From contig OY365814.1 of NCBI GenBank assembly GCA_959347315.1, forward strand, positions 5,148,864-5,212,863: a stretch of DNA of 64,000 nt, read 5' to 3'. Under the pieces are notes generated by a model, which made no database searches, was not told where the DNA came from, and was given only the letters and a program-made list of their open reading frames with translations. The translations under genes and the position numbers were made by a program. Source of the DNA: Bimastos eiseni (taxonomy: Eukaryota; Annelida; Clitellata; Crassiclitellata; Lumbricidae). Below are positions 45,130 through 56,984 of the stretch, piece after piece (within the stretch, counting starts at the first letter, position 1; every line of letters starts with the position of its first letter).

Positions 45130-46729
45130 CACATTTGATAGCACTGTATGAACATTGGGCACAAACGAGATCTGTTCCCAAAAGGGAACACATTACAAAG
45201 TGTGGCGATCGTTGCCATGTATTCATGCATTATATGATTATTGTGTCTTTTATTAGGTAATGAAGAAGAGCTGTTCCGGTGCAGCGGTGTTGAAAGTCGT
45301 ATTGGAAGATGTAAACGTGGAGCCAGTAGTTAGGGATAGGAATGAAGTGGGTGTACAACGCTACCAGAAGCTGTAGAAATAGTTGCGTCAGATTATAGAC
45401 GAGTTTATATTGTTGTTGTTCGTCCATCAGCAACAGGTGCTGTGACTGATGAAGAATCTGTCGACGAAGATATTCTTGCTACAAGCGGTAGTTGGTCCTT
45501 TTGTTGTTCAATTCCATGACGATGAAATGCCAGAAGCAGGTTCTTGGAAGACTGTGAAGGAGAAAGTAGGGGCACGTGTATAATTGTAACCAAAGTGGCT
45601 GAGGGTTTGCAAATGCCAAAGCATGTTGACTCTTAGCCAATGCCATTTTATTCCATCCTCATTGTTTTTGGATATAGGCTTTTGGATTTTGGCATCAGAC
45701 TCGGAATGCAATTTCAGTGGGCACTGTAGCAGGACTGTAGGCCAAGACGAATCCAAGAAACAGGGTCTTTATTACAGAGTGGCCACTCCACTGTTGTTGC
45801 GTGTCACCAACCCTCAGTGCCATGATTTGTTCTTCGACAATTTCTTTACCTCGTTCGATCTACTTGCCCACCTCAAAACTCCTGGCATCAAAGCGACCGG
45901 AACAGTTCGAAGAAGCAGGATGATGCAGTGTCTACTACAAGACATGAAAGTCTTGAAAAAGACAGCTATCTCATGGTACATATACATACGACAGCATGTG
46001 TGATTATATTATGGGAGCTATGAAGTGGAATGACAATCGCTATGTCACTGTTGATTACGACTTAGTTTGTGCAACCGGTAAAACGAAACGTTGGAGTACA
46101 GCACCAATGGCGTCGCTACATTGCTCGCTGTTTGAAGCACGCTGAAAGTTCAAAATATTTCTTACAGGTACAGTCATCGTCCGATGGAGGATGCTCGAGT
46201 GGATGGAATAAATCACCATCTTGCATCCCGCACTTATGTAGGTTCTGTGCGAGAATCTGTAGACTAGAGTGTATGAAGTGTAATGTGCCACTGCCTCTGA
46301 ATTGTGAAGAGAAATATCATACTCTCGGTTAACTATTTTCATTGTTCAGTTATTGATAACACAAAGCTTTGTGAAATACATTGTTTTTCAGACACTAGTC
46401 TCATGATTCTGTAAAAATTTATTTTTTTAGTTACCACACTGCTTCTAGTTAGCACACAAATTTATAACACGATACAAATAAACATGTAAAATAATGTGCT
46501 ACAATGACTACTTCTTGCAGTGATAATAGAACTATTCTTAAGCTATGTTCCCATTTGGGAACATACCTCATTTTGGCCTAATGTTCCCATTTGGGCACAA
46601 CGCGTCATCTGGCGGCCATAATACCAATTAAAGATCTTGCTGTGTTTCCAACTTCTTCTTACTCAGATCTCCCAGAAAATATTATTTCACATGTGTGAGT
46701 TTTGTGACCATCACTTGGGCACTAATGGG
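45130..46729 (+). pseudogene. Decayed piggyBac transposon
   Basis: In order: an acidic N-terminal stretch VTDEESVDEDI (about 45435); a core with RVTNPQCHDLFFDNFFTS and KTPGIKATGTVRRSR (45805-45918), the piggyBac DDE region; MKWNDNRYVTV and CATGKTKRWSTA (about 46020-46105); and the Cys-rich C-terminus with CRFCARICRLECMKCNVPLP and EKYHT (46220-46327). Frameshifts separate them. The right end reads, inverted, CCCATTAGTGCCC and abuts TTAA at 46730-46733, the target of piggyBac. Palindromes GTTCCCAAAAGGGAACA (45174) and GTTCCCATTTGGGAACA (46547) lie near each end. The left TTAA is not seen. Confidence 0.85.
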
Positions 46730-46733
46730 TTAA

Positions 46734-47161
46734 AATTACGTTGAGACGCGTGCGCTGGCTAGCCGTAGCAAAGCCTGACCACGCAGGAGTAGCATAGAGG
46801 AGCCGTTCCAAGAGGTAGCCCAAACGATATAATTTAAGCGAGTCCTTGAAAGGCCATGGGCAACAAAGATGCGTACAGCATTTGAGTGATTGGTTGTCCT
46901 TTATGCAGATCCAATCAATGTGTGGGTCAAAGCTTAGTCTTAGACTTGCCCTTCGAAGCACATACGATGTCACCCTTGCCACACAACAATGCGACCCTGC
47001 GTCAAATTAATTCACTAAAAAATATTCCTACAATATAACTACAAATCTCATTGTCTCTTGTCATAAAGTGTCTAATGCGGACAATAAAGGCAATCGCAGA
47101 ACTGAGAGTTTAACCATAATCATCGTGAATAATTTTTGACAGAAATAGGGTCGATGAATAG
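46734..47161. other. No gene recognised
   Basis: A minus-strand frame (46982-46722) is open but not assigned. Confidence 0.4.
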
Positions 47162-48553
47162 CTAATAGCGTTCACGCATTTCGCCATCATCATCATCATC
47201 GTCGCCATCATCATCATCATCTTGATCATCATCATCATAATCATCATCATCGTCATCATCCTCATCATTCTCATTCTCATCATCATCATCATCCTGATCA
47301 TCATCATCATCATCATCATCATCCTCATCATTCTCATTCTCATCATCCTCATCATCATCAACATCATCCTCATTATTCTCATTCTCATCATCATCATCAT
47401 AATCATCATCATCATCATCCTCATCATTCTCATTCTCATCATCATCCTCATCATTCTCATTCTCATCATCATCATCATCATCATCATCATAATCATCGTC
47501 GCCATCATCATAATCATCTTGATCATCATCATCATCATCATCCTGATCATCATCATCATCCTCATCATTCTCATTCTCATCATCATCATCATCATCATCA
47601 ACATCTTCTTCATCATCATCTTCTTCTTCTTCATCATCATTATCATCATCATCACCACCACTACCGCCACCATCATTCTCGTAATCGACGCCACTGCCAT
47701 AATAATCATTGTCATCATTTACTCGAATATGGCTCATAACTCCAGTCTCTATTTCAAGAGTTGCAAACTCACGGAGCTCAAATGCCATTGCACCTACATT
47801 CTCTTGTCCTTGGCGCTCTTTTACTCCTTTATCCTGCATTCGCTTGTCCTTTGCGGTCTGTCGCATCTGTTGTTGCATTCGCTTTTGCTCTTTCTCTTGC
47901 ATTCGCTTGTCCTTTGCGGTCTGTCGCATCTGTTGTTGCATTCGCTTTTGCTCTTTCTCTTGCATTCGCCTGTCCTTTGCGATCTTTCGCATCTCTTGTT
48001 GCATTCGCTTTTGCTCTTTCTTTTGCATTCGCCTGTCCTTTGCGGTCTGTCGCATCTGTTGTTGCATTCGCTTTTGCTCTTTCTCTTGCATTCGCCTGTC
48101 CTTTGCGATCTTTCGCATCTCTTGTTGCATTCGCTTTTGCTCTTTCTCTTGCATTCGCATGTCCTTGGCGATCTTTCGCTCCTCTTGCTGAATTCGTTTT
48201 TGCTCTTTTCCCTGCATTCTCTTGTCCTTGGCAATCTTTCGCTCCTCTTGTTGCATTCGTTTTTGCACTTTTTCCTGCATTCTCTTGCCCTTCGAATGTT
48301 TTTGGCAATCTTTTTCACCTCTTACCGCATTCGGTTGTCTTAGACCACCTTTTGCTCCATCTGGTGCATTCACTTGTCCTTTGCTATCTTTTGTTGTTCT
48401 ACCCACATTGCTTTGTCCTTGGCGAGTGTTTTCTTTTATTACTACATTCGAATGCCCTTTGAATTTTTTTGATCCTGTTGTTGCAATACTTGACCCTTGA
48501 GGCTCATTTACTATTATTGTTGCATTTCCTGGGCATTGACTCCCATCTTCCAC
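47162..48553 (-). CDS. Putative 463-residue acidic, repeat-containing protein
   Basis: The frame is uninterrupted from ATG 48553 to the stop. Residues about 1-90 are polar; next come about seven 21-residue repeats of the type KRMQEKEQKRMQQ and MRQTAKD (48282-47842, DNA period 63 bp), rich in Lys, Arg, Gln and Met and likely helical or coiled-coil; a unique linker (MAFELREFATLEIETGVMSH) follows; then about 170 residues of almost only Asp, Glu and Asn from a (CAT/CTC)n tract. A basic repeat followed by a long acidic tail resembles some nucleolar or chromatin-associated proteins, but no family is recognised. It has no visible intron. The opposite strand is also open for long stretches, so the frame could be a by-product of repeats whose periods are multiples of three. 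Confidence 0.4.
   Translation of the reverse strand: MEDGSQCPGNATIIVNEPQGSSIATTGSKKFKGHSNVVIKENTRQGQSNVGRTTKDSKGQVNAPDGAKGGLRQPNAVRGEKDCQKHSKGKRMQEKVQKRMQQEERKIAKDKRMQGKEQKRIQQEERKIAKDMRMQEKEQKRMQQEMRKIAKDRRMQEKEQKRMQQQMRQTAKDRRMQKKEQKRMQQEMRKIAKDRRMQEKEQKRMQQQMRQTAKDKRMQEKEQKRMQQQMRQTAKDKRMQDKGVKERQGQENVGAMAFELREFATLEIETGVMSHIRVNDDNDYYGSGVDYENDGGGSGGDDDDNDDEEEEDDDEEDVDDDDDDDENENDEDDDDDQDDDDDDDQDDYDDGDDDYDDDDDDDDENENDEDDDENENDEDDDDDDYDDDDENENNEDDVDDDEDDENENDEDDDDDDDDDQDDDDDENENDEDDDDDDDYDDDDQDDDDDGDDDDDDGEMRERY
47175..47690. repeat. (CAT)n/(CTC) trinucleotide tract
   Basis: About 500 bp of CAT with CTC and TTC interruptions, within the putative acidic protein frame. Confidence 0.9.
47842..48290. 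repeat. 63-bp minisatellite, about seven units
   Basis: Units start near 47842, 47905, 47968, 48031, 48094, 48157 and 48220, each with GCATTCGCxTGTCCTT and GCTTTTGCTCTTTCTC. Confidence 0.9.
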
Positions 48554-50557
48554 ATTTTCTCTTCTACTGCGATGTTTTATGCAGCACCAAACTATAACAT
48601 ATCACAAATGGCGGATTATTGATTACAATGTTTGAAACAGCAAGAATTTATAAGTTCGGAAGACAATTTCTTATAATATCAATTCACACAATTCATTTTT
48701 ATTTGTGCGCAAAATTATTACAGCAGTCAATCAATCGTTTTATTCAAAACTGTTCAAGCTACGAATTCAGTTGCTTTGTCATGCGCTAAAATATAACGGG
48801 ACTCATCTTTGCTTCCTGTAACAGCCCTTTGTCCGTGTGGCTCATTTGTTTTTTCTTGATTTATTCCAGGAAACAACTTTAAACAAACTGGTTACTAAAT
48901 GTGTGTCATATTATCTACGATTATTGGATATCAGGATATTCTTAGACTCTCGGGGCGACCACCAGTCTCTAGCTAACTCATACAGCTAATTAGACATTCC
49001 CCTATAAAGAGGCTGAGGTGTAAAATTTCGATCACCTTTCCATCTCAGCATGAACCCATATGCCAGTGAACTGAGCTTGTGCTTGCTAGTATATGTAACT
49101 AAGGGTGGAGTACGTGTAAAAGAATCGGAAGCTAACTGCCATAAGTACGTAAAGGTCTGACTCTTCTGCCAATTGCACCGCAACCCGGAGCAAAGGGTGA
49201 AAGATAACTCCTCGGCTTCAACCTATTCATGGACTTCTCGATTCTTTCTCCATCCTGCCTTAACCCATATCATCACCCGGTCGTCAATGCACAGCTTAAT
49301 GGTGCGATAGTAGTTAGCCTTGCCCCCTTATGGACGACAGAGACCTCAGCTCATACGTGCAGATATTATGACGCGTAGGAAGACTCTACCATGCTATGAT
49401 TGTAACACCCAGCACCCGTATGGTATTTCCTGAGCTGAAAGAATAAGAGGGCGGCACTGTCTCTTATGAACAGTTTCCTATGAACAGTTTTAACCAGTTT
49501 TCATGGATTGGTTTCGTATTGGATGTTATTAGAACATGATTGGCTTTGGATAAATTCAGGGAGAGTAGTTTTGCTTTAATGTTCAATCATCTACTTTAGC
49601 TGCGCTACATGTGTATGGTCAGCTCTGAATTCAATTTATTGTAGAATGTATGAGTGAAGAAAACACTGTAGTCATATTATCAACTGGTAGTATGTAACTA
49701 CTAAGCATTTGCAGTTTGACTAATCAGATCCGGGTTTCTACAGGGAACAATAATTATGATAGGTCCATTACTTTTATAATTTTGCATAATTGATTTCAAA
49801 GAAACATATGATCTAGGTCTACTCCTTTTAATACTGCAGCTTTTCAAGTTTCTTTACAGGTATGAGATTCCAATATCAACATCGAAATCCTAAATAAAAC
49901 CAGTATTACAATATTACAGAGAGACAGTCATCAATAACATTTTCAGCTAGACTCGTTAAAACCAGCCGCTACCACCGGTATCACCATTATAACAGTGACA
50001 AAGTCACAACACCAACAAAGTCACCATCACCAGCAACTACAAAAGATAGTAGCCTACTTGCATGGCAAACAATTTAGCGAACTTTAACCACTTCACTCCA
50101 CAAGTGTAAGAGTTAAGTGAAACCAAATACCGAGTGTACCAAATTATATTTTACCATATACGATGATGAAGATTGGAACGAGGACTGCGAAAACGATTGC
50201 AGTAGTTGTGCTATCAGACATTGTAGCAGTTGTCGATTCGTCAGCGGCTGCTGTAATGTGAAATCAGAGAGCAACAATGTCAGCCTTCTTTTTGAAAATA
50301 AATAAACAGACCAATGCTAATTGTCAAGTGACACAAACACTTCCAGACCTCCTTGCATTAGACATGCTCACAATAAATTCTACCGGCTCCTTCCAATGTT
50401 ATTATTGCATAGTAACCTGACTACCAAGCGACCCAGTTCCGAGTTGGTCACTCTCTTTTATATCTCGCTACTTCTAAAAAAAACAGACGACGCTAGGATC
50501 ATTGTCAGGCAACGTATTTGAATAAATATCACACTAACTTAATTACCAATTGGTCAG
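48554..50557. other. No gene recognised
   Basis: Short open frames without motifs. No element ends could be defined. Confidence 0.45.
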
Positions 50558-51110
50558 TTAATGGAATCCAATGACGATGCTCAGTAATAAAAGCAGAAAT
50601 ATGTTAGAAACGAGGACGTTAGCAGTCGAACGAGCAGCTACATCGAGCATAGACTGGAGCGGACTGAGGCGGAGTTTTGGTAGACCAATGAGTAATGAGT
50701 TACAGTAGTCAATGCGGGAACAGATGAAGGCATGAGCCATGGGCGAAAGCATTGTCTAAAACATAGATCGTCGGATAGCGCGTATACTTAACACATAAAA
50801 AGCTGGAAAGAGCTGGTTAGAGATATGTGCAGAAAGGAGAGAGTAGGGTCTACTGTCTAGATTAACACCCAGATCGCGGAGATTTGTCGAGAAAGTTAAC
50901 GTAGGGAAGCGCTTGGCAGGTAAAGCACAATCAAGTTTATGGAGCTGATGGCGGGTGCCCAGCCAGATCAGTTGAGTTTTGGAATAGTTTAGCAAATGAT
51001 GATGTGAGGACATCCCACAGTTGAGATCAGCAGAGAGAGATTTAATAACATGTGAAGGATCAGGCTTGTGGGCACATGAGCCGTGAATAAACGGCCTGGC
51101 CATCGTCAGT
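50558..51110 (-). mobile_element. LINE reverse transcriptase C-terminal part (CR1/jockey-like), minus strand
   Basis: Two minus-strand frames follow one another: LLNYSKTQLIWLGTRHQLHK, LRDLGVNLDSR (51103-50756), then AHAFICSRIDYCNSLLIGLP and LQSMLDVAARS (50752-50558). This is the fingers-palm end and thumb region after the catalytic motif. A frameshift separates the two parts. Confidence 0.85.
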
Positions 51111-51367
51111 ATTTAGCAAAGAGACGAGAAATATGACATGGTTAACATGACATATAAAGAGTTGAACCCGCGTTGATCCTAGAGTTACCCCAAATTTAAC
51201 ATGCACCCAGGAGGTGTGCAACGATATTCTCTTACTTATACAGCCTTTCTTCGCTATTTAAATATATATGAATATGTTGCTGCGTTACTACACTGTATTA
51301 TAACTAGTTTAATAGTGCTTATTATAGACGTGTAGAAGATTACACTATATGAGAGTTCATTATTGTA

Positions 51368-51535
51368 CATTGATCCAGGTGCGTAAATCCCTCTGAGTGA
51401 TGGAGGCAAACCTCCTAGTTCCAAGTGTCAGGAAGGCGAGATATTCCCCTCTAAGGCTAAAAAATCTCCCTTTCTGAAATTGGAGGCATTTACCTCCGGA
51501 GCCCCCGCCCCTATCTGGACGCCTCTGCATTGATC
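51368..51535. mobile_element. MITE copy 3, 152 bp, hAT-type
   Basis: The element 51376-51527 begins CAGGTGCGTAAATCCC and ends GGACGCCTCTG, flanked by a perfect 8-bp duplication CATTGATC (51368-51375, 51528-51535). It shares GATGGAGGCAAAC, GTTCCAAGTGTCAGGAAGGC and ATTGGAGGCATTTACCTCCG with the other copies. Confidence 0.88.
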
Positions 51536-52187
51536 AATTAATGAACCAGTGTTTCGCCACTGCTAGCTAATATACGGTAAACAAAAGTGGGATATCATAA
51601 GTTAATCAAGATCAGCTGTTGCAGTCAAAGAGGTGGACATATGGGTTGACTATGAAGTTGTCGTGTGCAGCGCATGAGCAGTGAAGAACTTCAACTGTAG
51701 AGATGAGATGCAAGATCGGATTGGGGTCGACAGTGAAGGATAGTAGACGTGTTTCATGTCCTCTCGACAAGTATCTAATTTTTCGTCATGATTAGCAGTT
51801 GAACTTAATAAGGCGGACTATCAGAAAAGTCAGTAATGATAAGTCAAGTTATCATTGTGAATAATCGGACGCTTGTGTACTAATCACAAAAATTACAAAA
51901 CATCATACTTAGCGAAACGATGTGCGTGAACTTTCTTTGAGTTGCACGCGGACTTACGGAGAGTCACAAGACGGTCGCGAGGTGTTGTGGTTGGAGATCG
52001 GTTTCGTCTGAACCTTTGATATGTAAAAGAAGCCGTGTGATTGCTGTTGAGGAACATTTCTTCCTAAACGAATAAGCGACAACTTCGAAAGATGTCGAGC
52101 TAAAGACAGAGTGATGTGGTAAAGTCATTCCTAACGGGTCGGACTAATCGAAAAATAAATCTAGGCCAATCGCCAGCATTAAGCAAG
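51536..52187 (+). other. Possible 5' region of the NVGG-exon gene
   Basis: Higher CpG content at 51940-52090 than in the surroundings would suit a promoter/5' UTR, but no core promoter element is clear. Confidence 0.3.
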
Positions 52188-52231
52188 ATGGGCGAGGTCG
52201 ACGCTAGTCTCCTTCTGATCAACGTGGGAGG
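52188..52231 (+). CDS. Possible first exon of a BTB/T1 (potassium-channel tetramerisation) protein
   Basis: ATG in an ideal context (A at -3, G at +4) starts MGEVDASLLLINVGG and is cut by GG/GTAAGG in phase 2. The LLxNVGG motif opens the T1/BTB domain of Kv channels and KCTD proteins. The following exon was not found, so the identification rests on one short motif. Confidence 0.35.
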
Positions 52232-52739
52232 GTAAGGAAATATAGATAAGCTAATAATATAAATTAGATACACGCTGATCTAAGTAGGCCAATATAAACT
52301 ATTCAGAGATCTGATGTACATTGTTGATATGATAGTTATTCTTTACACTCATTGTCATATCTAAAAGCTATTGTTGAACTCTCAGTTGGTTAGGTGAACT
52401 TCGAGTCTACTTAATTCATAACAACAAGTAACATGATACCAGATCAGTTTACCAGTTTATCAGTTTACCTCACGAGTGATTTGTACAGGTAAATTCGTTG
52501 CAACGTGTGAGAGTTACCTAAGATTATTATTTGGTAGGACCGAAGCCAAAGCAGGAGGCCGATGAGACCAAAAGGCGACGCAATCGAATTTAATGGTTCA
52601 CCATATCGAGACCCGACTGCTCGTGGAAAGGAAGGAGTTGCAGAGAAGCAAGTCGCTCTAAAGACTTAGAGAGAAAAGATAGAGCGATAGTTTTGGCATG
52701 AGCCGAGAACCAGGTTCGGCTTGCTAAGAGTGGAAAATA

Positions 52740-52915
52740 TTACTTTAAACCGAAATTGGGCTATGAGCGGAGGCCAATGTACGTGTTCAGTCATGAAGGT
52801 CGAGATATGTGAGAAACAAGGCAGGCAATCGCACGGGCAGATGCATTTAGCACTGATTACAGAGGAGACAGACGAGAATTAGATAGACCAATGGGTAGCA
52901 AGCTACAGTGATCAC
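52740..52915 (-). mobile_element. Small LINE fragment, same family as 50558-50752
   Basis: The plus-strand text GATAGACCAATGGGTAGCAA and CTACAGTGATC parallels GGTAGACCAATGAGTAATGA and TACAGTAGTC at 50680-50720. Confidence 0.6.
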
Positions 52916-52934
52916 TGTGAGCTACAGTGATGAA

Positions 52935-53200
52935 TTTATATATTATATTCACTTAAGCAGAACTTACACATATGCGACATTTTTATTGACGATATTATTA
53001 TCGTGCGACATTATGAACGTGCGACAGTATGACTTGCGACATTTTGACTTGCGATATTATTATCGTGCGAAATTTATAATTGCGACATTTTGACTTGCGA
53101 TATTATTATCGTGCGACATTATTAACGTGCTATACTTCTATTTGCGATATTTTGATTGCCAAATTCTATTCTCGACATTTTTCATGAGACATTTTCTTCG
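52935..53200. repeat. Tandem 15-16 bp words TTGCGACATTTTGAC / CGTGCGACATTATTAA
   Basis: A CTTAAGCAGAA word (52951) is followed by about fourteen diverged words of 15-16 bp, alternating GCGACATTTTGACT and GCGATATTATTATCG. The family matches 14756-15205. Confidence 0.8.
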
Positions 53201-53329
53201 GATACCACGAAAGAGTGTTGTCAATGGTCATCCAAAAGTCACGAACACCAGTAGAGAAAGTGAACATAAAGTAGGTCATAGTCAAGTTTAATTAGCTGCT
53301 CCCGGATGCCAGACCAGATCAGCGAAGTT

Positions 53330-53640
53330 TTTGTACAATTATTGAAGCGTCTCGTTGCCTCCTCCCCCCAACAAAGCTATTCCAATTTCGCCTTCTCAGC
53401 TCCATTGACCGTGATGCATTCGGACTCGGCCTTAACTCCTCCCTTCTCCACAATTCTCCAGCAGACCATGCTGATCTCTTGTCTGCATACAATCCCACCA
53501 TGTCAGAACTCATCGATAAACATGCTCCAATCATCACTAAATCTGAAACTCATTCAAATAATCCATAATTTAATTCCTTCTCCAATCTTTCTGATCATTG
53601 CGCCGTAACCTAGAACGAACATACATACAAACGGGCGGCG
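53330..53640 (+). mobile_element. LINE fragment after the endonuclease domain, plus strand
   Basis: The frame reads SIDRDAFGLDLNSSLL, MSELIDKHAPIITK and LSDHCAV. The DKHAPxxxK stretch is typical of the region between endonuclease and reverse transcriptase in CR1/L2-type elements. The sequence is degenerate. Confidence 0.65.
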
Positions 53641-53870
53641 TATTTATTTTCAAGAGAGTTGAAACCATGACAAATGTTTACTAAAACCAACTTCCTTCAA
53701 TAAAAAGCCCAAGGTCAATCTACCATTTATTGTACATGTACACTCAAATTCATCCAACCTTCTAGATCTTTGGAATTTACAGTTAAATTGCTTCTCAATC
53801 GCGGCTTCCCTCAACCCTTCCCAACTCTATTGCACATGTATCCATTGCCAACTCATTTTAATTATGTGTT

Positions 53871-53966
53871 TATGATGACTAAATAAAGAGCTCTTGTTGA
53901 ACGAAAATTTATGACGACGTCATCATAAATTTCCGTGCAACAAGAGTTCTTTATTAGTCATCATAA
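53871..53966. repeat. Long near-perfect palindrome, arms about 48 bp
   Basis: Left arm 53871-53918 and right arm 53919-53966 match as reverse complements except one indel and about four changes; there is no loop, and the centre is GACGACGTCATC. Confidence 0.85.
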
Positions 53967-55260
53967 TAAAAAAATTAAAATTTTAATATTCATGCTCATT
54001 TGCATGTATCTCACAACCGGCACTATGAACACTACTATAATTTCGAACAAGATAATTGAACACGTAAACATGGGTAACATATAAATTCGATTTACTACAT
54101 GACTATAATAATTAACCATAACAACATAATGAAACCCACAAAGCATTGCATTCTGTTAGTGCCAGGCCCAAGCAAGAATAAAGAAGGAGGGCAACGCTGT
54201 TGTTCTCTATTATCATACATTGGCGTTCTTCAACACAGCACCACAGTTTCCAAGAAGAACTGAGTCGATATAGGCCTATTATAAAATTTACTTCTAGTGG
54301 ACAAAGAATCTTATTCGCTCCGGGCACTAATCAAATGAACAGTACCTCCACAGTCTAACATCTGCCTATTATTCGAATCTATTGTCTAAAGATGCAAACA
54401 TTCAAATAAACAGAGTACAAAAGTCAATTTTCTGCGTGATACAAAAACAGATGGCCAGTCAGAGATATATGACGCGACGCATTGAGACAGATAGACGGGT
54501 AGAAGGAAACACAGTCAGATATCTAGACCTACAAAAGGCCCCACAGACAGAGAGGTAAACAGTGAAGCAGGCAGACAGATAACTAGACGGACGGATATCC
54601 ATACAACTGGATAGAGGAACAGATGGTTGGTCAAATACGTGTGCCTACACACATGAGAGTCAACGCCAATACCATGATTAAGATGATGAAATCTATGCAA
54701 AGGTATCAAACTTACCATTTTAAACAACTTTCTCACGCAAGTAGGCCTATCCATAAGCTACATGTATGCAGACTAAAATATAATCAGGCAAAAGCTCATT
54801 CTTAACAATGTAATTAGCACAATCTGATGCATTTGCCATTGGCGTAAGGAATGCTGCTGTTTCAGTGAGGGCCATGTGTCTTTTGTCAAACGACTCAAAG
54901 TACATTTCCACGTATACATTCCTGATATTGTTTGATAATGCATACCATCACTGCGGCACAAATTCTAGACAAAAAGTTCTAGTAAAAAAAATTCAGTTTT
55001 GACCACAATAATTGTACGAAAATTGGTGTAGACAAAACAAATGTTTACATCTAAAAGCATTTACTTTATACGGGACCACACACATGCACATACATACACA
55101 CACACACATAACCAAACACACACAAAAGACACACACACAACAGTTTGATGCATTGATGCTCTTATGTAATGGAGTTTGATTTGGAAGCTTAATAAGTTGT
55201 TGTGTTGAAAAATGTATCAAAATATAGGTATGGACCTATGTAGGGAATTGAAGTTTGAAG
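53967..55260. other. No gene recognised; AC microsatellite near 55085-55135
   Basis: Two TAGGCCTA octamers (about 54270, 54744) and an ACACAC run. Nothing else assigned. Confidence 0.45.
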
Positions 55261-55885
55261 CATTTAAACTATTATGTATTGCAGTTTGGTGTTGGAGTTG
55301 AAGGAACTGTTAGATTAAGTAAGTGAGTAAGAAAACCAGTAGTTGGAATGTAAGAAAAGCCCATGGTGCAATATACCAAACAAAAGCGTGCGGTGAGTAA
55401 ATAAGTAAATGAGTAAGAAAACCAATGTAGGAAAAGCCGATGGCTGGAATACGGCCAAACACATACCGATGGTAAGTAAGTAAATTAGTAAGAAAGACGA
55501 TAGCAACAAATGCATGCCTTTGATAAGTGAGAGAAAAGCCGATGGGTGGAATATTCCAAACAAAGGCATTTAACGAGTAAGTAAGAAAGCCGATGGCGAA
55601 AAATTCAGTGGTAAGTAAGTAAGAAATCCAATAGTTGGAATACATCGAACAAATACATTTGATAGGCAAGTAAGTAAGTTGATGGAAAAGTCATTGGTTA
55701 GGGTATGAGAAACAAATACAGTTGATAAATAAGTAAGAAAAGACGTTGGTTGGAGTATGAGAAACAAATGCCGATGGCGTACAAGAGTTGAGATTCAATG
55801 GCGGTTTTGCCCATGGTGTTGAAATTTCATTGCCGTTGGTTTTACTGATAATGGTAGGGTTTCAGTGCCGATGGGATACAAGAGT
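55261..55885. repeat. Degenerate tandem array (GTAAGTAAGAAAxCCGATGG units)
   Basis: Units of roughly 60 bp combine GTAAGTAAGAAAAGCCGATGG with GGAATAxxCCAAACAAA. From 55770 the words change to TTGCCxATGGTGTTGAAATT type, which return at 56985-57175. Confidence 0.65.
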
Positions 55886-56984
55886 GTAGCGATGTGCCTA
55901 TTAAAACCCACATTTCTTATGTATTATTAACATTATAATATGCAGTCAATGTTAATTAGTTTAAATTAATTCAGAGTTAATTAATGCCAGCCTATAAATA
56001 TAATGTAAAGGCGCTATAAGATTAAGTTAGAGCCCTTACTAACAGTGTTGTTGGGGAGAACTGGTCGACAGCAATTTGACATTCAGGAGGCAATGTTAAA
56101 AGGTCTGATTTTGGCCATCGGTCGTCTGCTGGGGATTGTACGGGGAAATGCGTCATCCGGGCTGCGTGAGTTTGCAATAAAATGTTCAGTATTGTTGGTG
56201 CTGAGAAAAAGTCAACACGTAATTCTCAAGTTGCGAACTCTCACAGAAGTTTTAGGAGTTCGGACAGTTATTTGACCCTGGTTCGTCTAGAACTGCTGAG
56301 GGGTGCGAATGGTGCAGTGGTGAACAGTACTGTGATCGTCGAGTAATGATGGATGTATTCTCCGTGTGTAATCAGGAGTTATTTTCGTTCTCGAACTATC
56401 GGTCATGAGCGGTGGAATGCAGAAACTCTTTTCACGTTAATATAAATGGACTGAGAGATTAATATTAGCATCTATAGTGTGTCTCTTCTGACATACTTGT
56501 CAACGGAATCGAGGCTACGCAAGTATCACATTAAGTCCGATTCATCTTTCGGACGTGACGAGTGCGAGTGGAGTACGGCACAGAAGCATTTGAGGTGAAG
56601 AGGCTAGAGGCAACAATCATCCGAGAAGAAGCAATCGACAGAATTTAAACAAAGAAAGAATCCAAATGAACACTACAGAAATCCACTGCAGATCTGCTCC
56701 ATTCCCGTGGGTGGTAGATATCTGACTTAAGAAGCGCTATTAGCTAATCTAGGCTGGCTAGGTAGTCATAAGTTAGATTAGTTCATAATCAATCTATATC
56801 TTAGAATTCTATTTAAATATTTTGCTGATTTTGACTGTTTTTGCAATATAATTGACGATGAAAGTTTGCAGTAGTTATTGATTAATTAATACTCAATTGA
56901 ACTCATGAATATGTATATGAAGAGGTGTAATGGCCAAACCAAGGCAGAATAAGTTGAACTGTGTATATGCATCGTTACACCGAG
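55886..56984. other. Spacer between two word arrays, no gene recognised
   Basis: An open frame at 56045-56275 plus carries no recognised motif. The flanking word arrays suggest this is the interior of a repeat element. Confidence 0.35.

Noticed and set aside
47222..48462. Long plus-strand frames (up to 373 codons) opposite the acidic repeat protein
   Set aside because: They read as Ile/Leu/Ala/Ser homopolymers produced by the CAT tract and the 63-bp repeat; the minus-strand frame has the more ordered composition.
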